This document shows positions 16,472-23,971 of a DNA stretch of 40,305 bases, piece after piece; position 1 is the first letter of the stretch; every line of letters begins with the position of its first letter. Below the pieces are notes generated by a model, which saw only the letters and a program-made list of their open reading frames with translations, was not told the DNA's origin and made no database searches. The position numbers were made by a program, and so were the translations under genes. This DNA is from Tenericutes bacterium ADurb.BinA124. Lineage in GTDB: Bacteria > Bacillota_I > Bacilli_A > ML615J-28 > CAG-698. The DNA is taken from NCBI GenBank assembly GCA_002068415.1, contig MVZM01000003.1:1-40305 (forward strand), written 5' to 3'.

Positions 16472-17736
16472 TATTGTTCATCCTTGAGATTAAGATTGGG
16501 AATGCCGCCATAATGTCCTTCTAAATATGAAGTTGCTAATTGTTTGCTTAAGCGCTCTTTAAAAATATCGAGGGAATACAGTTTGGAAGATTGATCCAAA
16601 GCTTTTTCCATAAACCAAATTTCATCCCGCCGCCATAAATTTCGGGCTAACAAATGGGTCTCATGTGTTGAAAAAATTAATTGATTAGGGAGCGATATTT
16701 CCCAGTATTTTTCCAAAAACTTTTCTAATAACAAAGGATGAATGCTACGATCAAGCTCATCCCAAACATAGCTCGTATCCGCACAAGCATTGATTAAAAA
16801 ATCAGTTAATTCAATAATCCGTTTGGTGCCGTCGGATTCTTCCCCAAAAGAAAACAAGAAAGGACTATTTCGATGTTTAAAGAAGACCAAGGACACTTCC
16901 ACTAATTCTTCTTGTACAAAACGAAGGCGATATAATTGATTATTAATCAGCACGGCATAATACGGTTCTTGCAAGGAGTCAAGCGCCAAACTAGAAAGCG
17001 AATGAGGAGCTATCAGCGCTTGGAAATCATCAAGAGCCATAGTTTCAAGGGCAATCGCTTCAATACCCGTGTCAAAATCAGCAATAAGCTTTAAAAAAGT
17101 GTTTTGGTAATCTTCATCGACTCGCCCCCAGCGTTTAAGTGCCTGTCCCTCCATTACGACAACTAAATGCTTGGCAAACCATTGGTAAACGGTTGCTAAA
17201 ACACTGATTTGCGAATGACGATGGTAATCACTTACCAGTAACATCTTCGCTTTTACATCCGAACCAGCGAGATGATAATTATTGATTGGCGAATAAAAGC
17301 TTTGCTCGGCAACATGACGCTCAAATAATAAGTGACTGTGGTCGGTTTGCGGGTCAATTTCCAATAGCCATTCTTCAACAATCTCTAAAGTATTAAAATT
17401 AACACTAAAACCATAGCTAAAAAAGTGGTGATTGATAAAAAAGGTATACTCCCAAGTGGTAATCCGTGGTTGGGAATCATCGCCCAATTTGGAATAAGCA
17501 AATTTAAATTTAGGAGATAATCCTGCTAAAACAATTTGCTTTCCGAAGGCCATTGCTCGCAAAAAATTACTTTTTCCCGATGAATTAGCACCAAAAATAA
17601 CGGCATGTTTTAAAAGCTCTCGCTCATCAACCCGAAGCATATGTTTTTTTGGGCTTGTTGGCAAGCTGGGAATCATGGACAGTGTTTGTTTGGAGCCAAT
17701 GGACATAAAATTGCTAATGGAAAAACTGATTAACAT
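16471..17736 (-). CDS. rloA: RloA-family AAA ATPase (ABC/SMC-like, defence-associated)
   Basis: A 421-residue ATPase of the AAA_15/OLD-like class. It starts with the typical strand LISFSISNFMSIGSKQTL, followed by the Walker A GANSSGKS (residues 49-56). Late in the chain come the Walker B region (SYVWDELDRSIHP) and the switch histidine in LIFSTHETHLL. No Toprim domain is fused; that activity is probably on the coupled RloB. AGGAGG is perfectly spaced before the ATG. The pair forms its own two-gene unit, and no restriction-modification gene is beside it in the window. By family it is probably an abortive-infection sensor; the trigger is unknown. Confidence 0.87.
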   Translation of the reverse strand: MLISFSISNFMSIGSKQTLSMIPSLPTSPKKHMLRVDERELLKHAVIFGANSSGKSNFLRAMAFGKQIVLAGLSPKFKFAYSKLGDDSQPRITTWEYTFFINHHFFSYGFSVNFNTLEIVEEWLLEIDPQTDHSHLLFERHVAEQSFYSPINNYHLAGSDVKAKMLLVSDYHRHSQISVLATVYQWFAKHLVVVMEGQALKRWGRVDEDYQNTFLKLIADFDTGIEAIALETMALDDFQALIAPHSLSSLALDSLQEPYYAVLINNQLYRLRFVQEELVEVSLVFFKHRNSPFLFSFGEESDGTKRIIELTDFLINACADTSYVWDELDRSIHPLLLEKFLEKYWEISLPNQLIFSTHETHLLARNLWRRDEIWFMEKALDQSSKLYSLDIFKERLSKQLATSYLEGHYGGIPNLNLKDEQ

Positions 17737-17787
17737 AAAACCCTCCTATAATTTGATAAAAGCGTCCAAGAGTGATATTCCCCTTGA

Positions 17788-18936
17788 TTAAAGTTTCTTT
17801 TGTACAAATTCTTCATAATAAGCCCTGATTAATTGTTCTTGCACTTGATTTAAACCTAGAGCAGCCGGATAGAAATATCCCCCGTTACTGGCAAAACAAA
17901 GGGCCGTCTGCGTTTCTTCGTTAAAGAATAATAAACTAGACAAACCATAAGCGGAGCCGGTATGCCCTTTTAAAAGACGCTCAAAAGGAAGGAAACGAAT
18001 TTGTAGGCCTTTCGCATAATATTCATCATTCGCCCCCTGCCAGTGTTTAGCAAGCATTAAATCAATGGTTTCGGTTTGGAAAAGGCGCTTTCCCTGAACG
18101 ACACCACGGTTTAAAAACAATTCCGCAATCCGCGCAAGTCCCCTTAAACTAATGAACATTCCCCCGGCCGGGCCCCGAAAATTATCGCCTAAGGTAAATA
18201 AAGGATAAACAGCCTTGATAAAATCCGCTTGCGAGCGAGCCAAGACAAACCCTGTTTGGGGCTTGGCATAATAAAGCGAGGCAATTAAATCGGGCCGAGA
18301 TATCGTTGTGGCTTGAAAGCTCGCATCAATTTGTAAGGGATCAAGAATGGTTTTCTTCACATAGTGAACAAAGGGCTCATTGCTTAATTTTTCAATTAAA
18401 CATGCTAAAATACCGCAGCCAAAATTGGAATAAATAAAGGTTGAGCCCGGTTCACGTTGATCCCAAGTACAATCGGTATAATATGGTCCCGTATTGGGAA
18501 CTAATAAATCAGCTAATTTGACCGCAAAATGCTGTCCATTAACCCCATTATAGCCTCGAAGCGTTGGCGTTTCATCGCTATAACCATCGGTTAAGCTGGA
18601 GGTTTGGGTCATTAACATTTTGATGGTAATAGGATGATGGGGAAAATGAGGATTGCGAACCCGATAGCCTAAAATATCACCGATATCGCTGTCAATCGTC
18701 ACTTTCTTTTTTTCCACAAATGACATCATCGCTAAGGCGACGACCATTTTCGAAACCGATGCAATCCGAAAAATTGTCTCAAGGGAGAGCGCCTGACCAG
18801 TTTCCCGATTAGCAAGCCCCCTTTCGTAATGACTGGCGATAGTAAATTGGTCGTTTTCTTTGTGGAGAACTAAATACCCCCCGCCTACTAATTGATTATT
18901 AGTTAGGATTGTTTCTAAACGGCTAAGTTTGTTCAT
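17788..18936 (-). CDS. Beta-lactamase-fold serine hydrolase (class C-like/esterase)
   Basis: A 382-residue protein of the serine beta-lactamase-like superfamily (Pfam Beta-lactamase). The SxxK motif is SVSK (Ser60, Lys63), the second motif is YSN (residues 169-171), and the third is HTG in GHTGSAYG. No signal peptide or membrane segment is visible, so it is more likely a cytosolic esterase or peptidase than a drug-resistance enzyme. AGGAG precedes the ATG. It is the last gene of a group DUF362 - acetyltransferase remnant - hydrolase, with a 24-base gap to the remnant. Confidence 0.85.
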   Translation of the reverse strand: MNKLSRLETILTNNQLVGGGYLVLHKENDQFTIASHYERGLANRETGQALSLETIFRIASVSKMVVALAMMSFVEKKKVTIDSDIGDILGYRVRNPHFPHHPITIKMLMTQTSSLTDGYSDETPTLRGYNGVNGQHFAVKLADLLVPNTGPYYTDCTWDQREPGSTFIYSNFGCGILACLIEKLSNEPFVHYVKKTILDPLQIDASFQATTISRPDLIASLYYAKPQTGFVLARSQADFIKAVYPLFTLGDNFRGPAGGMFISLRGLARIAELFLNRGVVQGKRLFQTETIDLMLAKHWQGANDEYYAKGLQIRFLPFERLLKGHTGSAYGLSSLLFFNEETQTALCFASNGGYFYPAALGLNQVQEQLIRAYYEEFVQKKL

Positions 18937-18960
18937 TTTTTCTCCTCTTCTTCTACTCCT

Positions 18961-19611
18961 TTAGACTAAATAAGTTTGCGGATCATTAAGCATTTCTTGA
19001 ATCTTCAAAATCCCCAAACAATAAGGATAGCCATCGATTAAAGCATGGTGAGCTTGAATTTGTAAAGCAATCAGGGTTTTCCCGTTTTCTTCATAGTATT
19101 TCCCCCATAAAATCCGGGGAACGGAATCGAAATCATTCCCGGCCATCGGATGGATGGCGGAAGTGAAATTAATCCACGGAATGCTACTGATAAAGAATTG
19201 ATCCATCCTTTGGTCCATTAAATCATGAAAAGAAGAAATATCTCCCTTTTTGGTCGCCGCCATTTTTGCTTTAACGGCAATTAAATATTCCTTAAACGCT
19301 TGCCACTCCACATCGCAGTTATCATAAATGCCCGTATCCGTCATTACCGTAAAGGCGGGATGGATGATATCATATTCAATAACTTGGCCGTTTTGGATGC
19401 GTAAGCGAAATTCGGGAATCGTATTTAAGGCTTTCACCACTACATACATGAAACTGGGAAAAAACGGCAATTGGTGTTGACGAAGAAAAGCCAAGAAAAG
19501 ACTTATGTCCATCGTCGTTGTCGCCCCATAATAAGGAGCTTGGTATTGAGAAAACCATTAAAAATGCTTTTTTCCCGCCCATGTTTCTAAATCAATAATC
19601 CGTTTTCCCAT
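18961..19611 (-). pseudogene. Chloramphenicol acetyltransferase-family gene interrupted by an in-frame TAA
   Basis: Read from the ATG at 19611, the frame gives MGKRIIDLETWAGKKHF, then a TAA codon (19560-19558), then WFSQYQAPYYGATTT and on to the end. The joined protein would be 216 residues, the normal CAT length. The first part matches the usual CAT N-terminus (IDLxxWxRKxHF). The later part has SSIPWINFTS and the catalytic HHALIDGY (HHxxxDG). Without the N-terminus, a 183-residue product from the ATG at 19512 is possible, but no good ribosome site precedes it. The ancestral ATG follows the DUF362 stop by one base. It may be a sequencing error, a nonsense mutation or a decaying gene. Confidence 0.8.
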
Positions 19612-19612
19612 T

Positions 19613-20701
19613 TTATTTGACCTCAATCAATTGATAAGTGCGAGAACCTAAACCGATTTTTTCACCGTGGCTTAAACCGGCCGCCCAAGAAGTATAGGGA
19701 TTAAGACTTTGAAAGTGATCCTGATGATTACTTGGATAGTCATTAATCATCGGGGCTTGATTGATGAGATCGGAGGCGGCTTGGTCAAGAGCCACCGGGT
19801 CAAAAGAAGCTAAAAAACCAATGTTGTTAACAATGGGAACATTGTTGCTGGCTACACAATCACAATCCGGAGAAACATCGATGACGAAGTTGATATGAAA
19901 ATGGGGTTTTCCTTTAACGACCGCTAGGGCATACTCGGCAATCTTTTGATTCATTTTGACACTACTTTCGTTCCAATCAACTTGAACCGCATCAAAATTA
20001 CAAACACCAATGCAGCGCCCACAACCAACACAGAGATTGTGATCAATCCACGCTTTGCCATCACGCAAGGAAATGGCTTTAACGGCACAATTCTTAAGAC
20101 AGGATAAACAAGAGCGGCATTTTTGACTATTTATAAAGGGTTTTCCCGACGAATGCATTTCATGCTTTCCGGCTCGCGAAGCACAGCCCATTCCCAAGTT
20201 TTTGAGGGCGCCCCCAAAACCGGCCAAACCATGACCCTTGACATGATTCATCGAAATAATGATATCACTGTCTGCAAAGGCCCGTCCTACTTTAGCTTGC
20301 TTCACAAATTCGCCATTAATGTCAATTAACGCTTCATCGGTGCCGCGCAAACCATCACCAATGATGACATGGCAATCGGTTTGAAAATAATTATAACCGT
20401 TTTCCATCGCGACGCTCAAATGTTCCAAAGCATTTTTCCGGCGACCAACATATAAAGTATTACAATCGCTTAAAAAAGGGTTCCCACCCAAGCTTTTAAT
20501 AACGCTAACCATCCGGCGGGCATAATTAGGTCGTAAATATGCTAAGTTTCCCGGCTCGCCAAAATGAACTTTGATGGCCACAAATTTATTTTGAAAATCG
20601 ATTTGTTCCAAGCCGGCCGTTTTAACTAAGTTTTCCAAGCGATCCAATAAACTTTCACGGTTTCTAATGCGCATTGATGTGAAAAAAACTTTTGCTTCCA
20701 T
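19613..20701 (-). CDS. DUF362 protein with two 4Fe-4S clusters
   Basis: A 362-residue cytosolic protein. The N-terminal DUF362 domain includes KVHFGEPGNLAYLRP and NHVKGHGLAGFGGALKNLGMG. Two ferredoxin motifs follow, CRSCLSCLKNC and CVGCGRCIGVC, enough for two [4Fe-4S] clusters. A C-terminal part returns to the DUF362 fold (IGFLASFDPVALDQAA). The family is common in anaerobes and is presumed to be redox-related, but no reaction is assigned. The start has AGAGGTG upstream and a consensus promoter. It is the first gene of the unit that continues into the CAT remnant and the serine hydrolase. Confidence 0.9.
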   Translation of the reverse strand: MEAKVFFTSMRIRNRESLLDRLENLVKTAGLEQIDFQNKFVAIKVHFGEPGNLAYLRPNYARRMVSVIKSLGGNPFLSDCNTLYVGRRKNALEHLSVAMENGYNYFQTDCHVIIGDGLRGTDEALIDINGEFVKQAKVGRAFADSDIIISMNHVKGHGLAGFGGALKNLGMGCASRAGKHEMHSSGKPFINSQKCRSCLSCLKNCAVKAISLRDGKAWIDHNLCVGCGRCIGVCNFDAVQVDWNESSVKMNQKIAEYALAVVKGKPHFHINFVIDVSPDCDCVASNNVPIVNNIGFLASFDPVALDQAASDLINQAPMINDYPSNHQDHFQSLNPYTSWAAGLSHGEKIGLGSRTYQLIEVK

Positions 20702-20718
20702 AAAACACCTCTTTTTAT

Positions 20719-20747
20719 ATTATAAACGAAAGCAAATAATATCTCAA
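20719..20747 (-). promoter_or_regulatory. Promoter of the DUF362 gene
   Basis: On the minus strand TTGAGA (20747-20742), a 17-base spacer and TATAAT (20724-20719). Confidence 0.8.
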
Positions 20748-20770
20748 GAAAAAATTGACCACAGCTAGCC

Positions 20771-20799
20771 TTTACATGTTGATTGATTTTCGCTATAAT
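20771..20799 (+). promoter_or_regulatory. Promoter of the GH20 gene
   Basis: TTTACA (20771-20776), a 17-base spacer and TATAAT (20794-20799), divergent from the DUF362 promoter. It fixes the start of the gene at 20816, because an upstream reading from 20783 would begin before the transcript. Confidence 0.8.
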
Positions 20800-20815
20800 A
20801 AAAGCGAGGTGCCTT

Positions 20816-22312
20816 ATGTTTCCTAAACCCCGTTACCAAAAAAAGAACCCCGGATGGTTTTTGTTAAGCCCCAAACAAAGCATTAATTATGCTCAAGTGT
20901 TTTCCGAAGAAATAAAACCCCTCGCCCTGTTTTGGGAGCAAAAGTGGCAAACGCCACTCCTTTTTTCATCGTTTAGCACTTTTAATCTCCTCTTAGATTT
21001 TCACTTGCAGGATGAACAATACCATCTTTCTATCACCAGTGAGCAAATAACGATTAGTGCCAAAGACAAACAAGGCATGGCCTATGGCATCGCCACCTTT
21101 TTAGCTTTAATTAAAGAAGAAAATAAGCAAGTTTTTGTTGAGGCCCAAGAAATTGATGACTTCCCCGCCTTTTCCTACCGCGGTTTAATGTTAGATGTGG
21201 CCCGCCATTTTTTCCCCATCACTACCATCAAAAAAGTCATCGATGTGATGGCCCAACTAAAACTAAATGTCTTTCATTGGCATTTCTCCGATGACCAAGG
21301 CTGGCGGATTGAAAGCAAGGTTTTCCCCAAACTTCATGAAAACCAAAGCAACTTCCCGGCAAGCACCAAGGGCTATTATAGCCAAGAAGAAATTATTGAC
21401 CTTGTGGCCTATGCGGCGCAGAAAAACATCACCGTTGTCCCGGAAATTGATCTTCCCGGACATGCGGGGGCGATTTTAGCGGCTTACCCCCATTTATCAC
21501 ACCATGAACAATTAGCCATCAGAACCACTTATGGGATTGCGAAAGAAATAATGTGCTTAGGAAATGAACAACTATTAAGCTTTCTTCAAACTTTAATTGA
21601 AGAAATGATTAGCCTCTTTCAACCCCGTTATTTTCATTTAGGAAGTGATGAAGTTAAACTAGGAGAATGTAAAAAATGTAAACACTGCCAACAAGCGCTA
21701 AAAAAACACCAGCTTCCGCATTTTTTAAGTTTACAAACCCATTTAATTAAGCAACTAAGTCAATTTTTAAAAAGCAAAAAAATTATCCCCCTTGTTTGGA
21801 ACGATATTGCGGGTGAAGTGCTTGATGCTAGTCTCATTATCCAACATTGGAAACCTTTTACTTGGAAAAGGACGGCTTTAGCTCAAAGTCGGGGCCATCA
21901 AATCATCCTATCTCCGTTCTTTAATTATTATCTAGATTATCCCTATAGCATGACCCCGTTAAAAAAAGTTTATTCTTATAATCCCCTATTAAACAAACAA
22001 ATAAGAAGCCATGCCATCCTCGGACTGGAAGCTTGTTTATGGACGGAATGGATTGCTACGGAAGATAAATTATTCTTTCACATGTTCCCCCGCTTAGCGG
22101 CTTTGGCGGATTCCGCATGGCGCGGCTTTGACCAAAAAGATTATCGTGAATTTTGTGATTCCCTAGCTTTCTTCGAACAATGGCTTGAGCGTCAACAAAT
22201 TCCTTATGCGAAAGGCCATTATCAACAAGCAAATATATTTGTTAGAATCTTAAGAACGATAAAGTGGCTTAAAAACAAACAAATTGAATATGAAAAGCAA
22301 CAAGAGGACTAA
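20816..22312 (+). CDS. Beta-N-acetylhexosaminidase, glycoside hydrolase family 20
   Basis: A 498-residue GH20 enzyme without a signal peptide. An N-terminal alpha/beta domain (about 1-115) leads into the catalytic barrel starting SYRGLMLDVARHFFP. Further motifs are NVFHWHFSDDQGWRI, PEIDLPGHA and the catalytic Asp278-Glu279 pair in HLGSDEV; the glutamate is the acid/base of substrate-assisted hydrolysis. A CKKCKHC cluster just after it is seen in some bacterial GH20 enzymes. It releases terminal GlcNAc or GalNAc, here from imported chitooligomers, glycans or recycled peptidoglycan fragments. ATG at 20816 is preferred because of GAGG six bases upstream. Confidence 0.92.
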   Translation: MFPKPRYQKKNPGWFLLSPKQSINYAQVFSEEIKPLALFWEQKWQTPLLFSSFSTFNLLLDFHLQDEQYHLSITSEQITISAKDKQGMAYGIATFLALIKEENKQVFVEAQEIDDFPAFSYRGLMLDVARHFFPITTIKKVIDVMAQLKLNVFHWHFSDDQGWRIESKVFPKLHENQSNFPASTKGYYSQEEIIDLVAYAAQKNITVVPEIDLPGHAGAILAAYPHLSHHEQLAIRTTYGIAKEIMCLGNEQLLSFLQTLIEEMISLFQPRYFHLGSDEVKLGECKKCKHCQQALKKHQLPHFLSLQTHLIKQLSQFLKSKKIIPLVWNDIAGEVLDASLIIQHWKPFTWKRTALAQSRGHQIILSPFFNYYLDYPYSMTPLKKVYSYNPLLNKQIRSHAILGLEACLWTEWIATEDKLFFHMFPRLAALADSAWRGFDQKDYREFCDSLAFFEQWLERQQIPYAKGHYQQANIFVRILRTIKWLKNKQIEYEKQQED

Positions 22313-22326
22313 TTTTAGTCCTCTTG
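22301..22326. terminator. Hairpin between convergent GH20 and yebC genes
   Basis: A perfect 12-bp stem, CAAGAGGACTAA-TT-TTAGTCCTCTTG, containing the GH20 stop codon. T-runs are short on both sides, so termination may be partial. Confidence 0.6.
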
Positions 22327-22329
22327 CTG

Positions 22330-23064
22330 TTATTCTTCCAAAGCCGGTAATCCTTCCACATTATGAAAGACTTCCTGAACATCATCTTCTTCATTAAGTA
22401 AAGTCAAAACTCTTTGCATTGACGGGACATCTTCTTCCGATAAAGTAATATATGACATCGGAATCCAAGCCAATTTATCCTCTAAAAATTCAATTTCCGG
22501 ATTGGCTTCACTAAGAGCCGCTTTGATTTTCGAATATTCCGTCGAGGGTGCAAAAACACTAACCATCCCCTCATCAATTTGAATGTCGGTGACATCACAA
22601 TCGGCAGCAACTAACAAATCCAATGTTTCTTCGTCCGTAAAACCTTCAAAGCTAAAAATGGCTTGATTGCTAAACATGTGAGTGACACTGCCGGGAACAC
22701 CCATTTTGCACCCCGTTTTCGATAGAATAGTTCGAACGGCGGTATAGGTTCGGTTAACATTATCCGTTAAGCATTCGACAATAATTTGTGAATTACCGGG
22801 ACCAAAGCCTTCATATCTGATTTCTGTATAAGCGTCATCCGCCCCACCTTTGGCTTTTTCAATTGTTCTTTTAATTAAATCAGCCGGAATTTGTGCTTTT
22901 TTTGCTTTTTCAATTTCTTTTTTTAAGTTTTGATTGACTTCAGGATCAGGGATCCCCGTTTTGGCAGCTCGATAAATGAGCATGCTAAATTTTGCATTCA
23001 ATTTACTTTTGGCGGCCGCTGTTTTTGCCATGGAAGCGGCCCGAACTTCATGTGCTCTTCCCAT
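22330..23064 (-). CDS. yebC: YebC/PmpR family protein
   Basis: A 244-residue YebC/TACO1-family protein of standard length. It begins MGRAHEVRAASMAKTAAAKS, followed by the basic helical domain (NLKKEIEKAKKAQIPADLIKRTIEKAKGG) and the YEGFGPGN motif. These proteins were described as DNA-binding regulators, and more recent work links the family to translation of difficult proline-rich stretches. Either role is possible here. AAGGAG lies eight bases before the ATG and a TATAAT (23094-23089) farther upstream. It is a single-gene unit. Confidence 0.93.
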   Translation of the reverse strand: MGRAHEVRAASMAKTAAAKSKLNAKFSMLIYRAAKTGIPDPEVNQNLKKEIEKAKKAQIPADLIKRTIEKAKGGADDAYTEIRYEGFGPGNSQIIVECLTDNVNRTYTAVRTILSKTGCKMGVPGSVTHMFSNQAIFSFEGFTDEETLDLLVAADCDVTDIQIDEGMVSVFAPSTEYSKIKAALSEANPEIEFLEDKLAWIPMSYITLSEEDVPSMQRVLTLLNEEDDVQEVFHNVEGLPALEE

Positions 23065-23088
23065 ATTACTATCTCCTTTTCCTTATCT

Positions 23089-23094
23089 ATTATA
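23089..23094 (-). promoter_or_regulatory. -10 element of yebC
   Basis: TATAAT on the minus strand, 25 bases before the ATG. The -35 at 17 bases (TGGAAA) is weak. Confidence 0.5.
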
Positions 23095-23124
23095 CTTCTT
23101 TATCATCCATTTTTCCACAAATTC

Positions 23125-23856
23125 TTAGTTGATTTCATAAAGATGGAAACGCCCTTGTTTTCCCATCAACTGAATGATGTTTAAAAAAGCCAAAACTAAA
23201 ACCGCTTTTTGGGCTTGCTTTAAACTTAAAGAGCCGGCTTTCGCAAAATCACGGGTTGTAAAGGGGGACTTCAAAGCCACAGGAACTAATTTAATGTAGT
23301 CAGCAGGCGAAGGAATTGCCACTTCCGAAACAATCGCTAAGGGTAAGCATTCTTTACGAAGCGAGCCTTTTTTACGGTCAAGACTCCAACCATTAAGATA
23401 ACGGTGTTCTTCCCAATCAAGTAAAATAATCCGTAAGCGAAAATGGGGATGGACTAAAAAAGCTTTGATTTTGTAGAGTTCCGAAAAAACGCGATAATAA
23501 GTCCCCCGGCTTGGTGACAAGCGTGGTTTGGATAAAGAGCCATCACTTTCATCCTGCCAGCGTAACCATTTCCTAGCATAACTGGGATAAACGACTTCCA
23601 CAATATAAGCCGGTAAAAAGGCTGCCAGTTTAGCGCGGAGCTTATTAAAATTCCCGGTTTGAATTTCGGTAATGTGACCATCGCGATAAATATCCGCATA
23701 GTAAGAACCGATTTTAATTTCATGAAATTGGCCATCAGGTTCTAAATAAGTCTTCACAAGTCGATGGATGGTTTTTTCCCCCAAAGTCCCAATTAAGGAA
23801 CTGGAACTTTCTGCTGGTGGGGGGATGATGGGCTTAAATAAGTCTTTGTTAGGCAT
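23125..23856 (-). CDS. Uncharacterised conserved protein, possible PD-(D/E)XK-like fold with C-terminal wHTH
   Basis: About 243 residues from the ATG at 23856 (MPNKDLFKP). The frame is open for 76 more codons upstream, but these run through the divergent promoter region and are not credible. The core LGEKTIHRLVKTYLEPDGQFHEIKIGS-type segment, then ADIYRDGHITEIQTGNF, suggests a nuclease-like strand pattern with Glu...Asp...Glu-x-Gln. A second block holds YPSYARKWLRW and LNGWSLDRKKGSLR. The last 70 residues (FTTRDFAKAGSLSLKQAQKAV) look like a winged helix. I recognise this as a widespread Bacillota family without assigned function. No catalysis is claimed. Confidence 0.7.
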   Translation of the reverse strand: MPNKDLFKPIIPPPAESSSSLIGTLGEKTIHRLVKTYLEPDGQFHEIKIGSYYADIYRDGHITEIQTGNFNKLRAKLAAFLPAYIVEVVYPSYARKWLRWQDESDGSLSKPRLSPSRGTYYRVFSELYKIKAFLVHPHFRLRIILLDWEEHRYLNGWSLDRKKGSLRKECLPLAIVSEVAIPSPADYIKLVPVALKSPFTTRDFAKAGSLSLKQAQKAVLVLAFLNIIQLMGKQGRFHLYEIN

Positions 23857-23875
23857 CGTTTCTTTCTCTATTATG

Positions 23876-23881
23876 ATTATA
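23876..23881 (-). promoter_or_regulatory. -10 element of the uncharacterised gene
   Basis: TATAAT on the minus strand, 20 bases before the ATG at 23856. The -35 (TTTCGA at 17 bases) is poor. Confidence 0.5.
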
Positions 23882-23921
23882 CTACAAAAAATCCTTTTTC
23901 GAAACTTATTTATGATTAAAA

Positions 23922-23950
23922 TTGCCAGATGACGACGATTTTGATATAAT
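23922..23950 (+). promoter_or_regulatory. Promoter of the CHAP lipoprotein gene
   Basis: TTGCCA (23922-23927), a 17-base spacer and TATAAT (23945-23950), 21 bases before the ATG with TGAGG between. Confidence 0.8.
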
Positions 23951-23971
23951 AATGAGCAATATGAGGTTATT

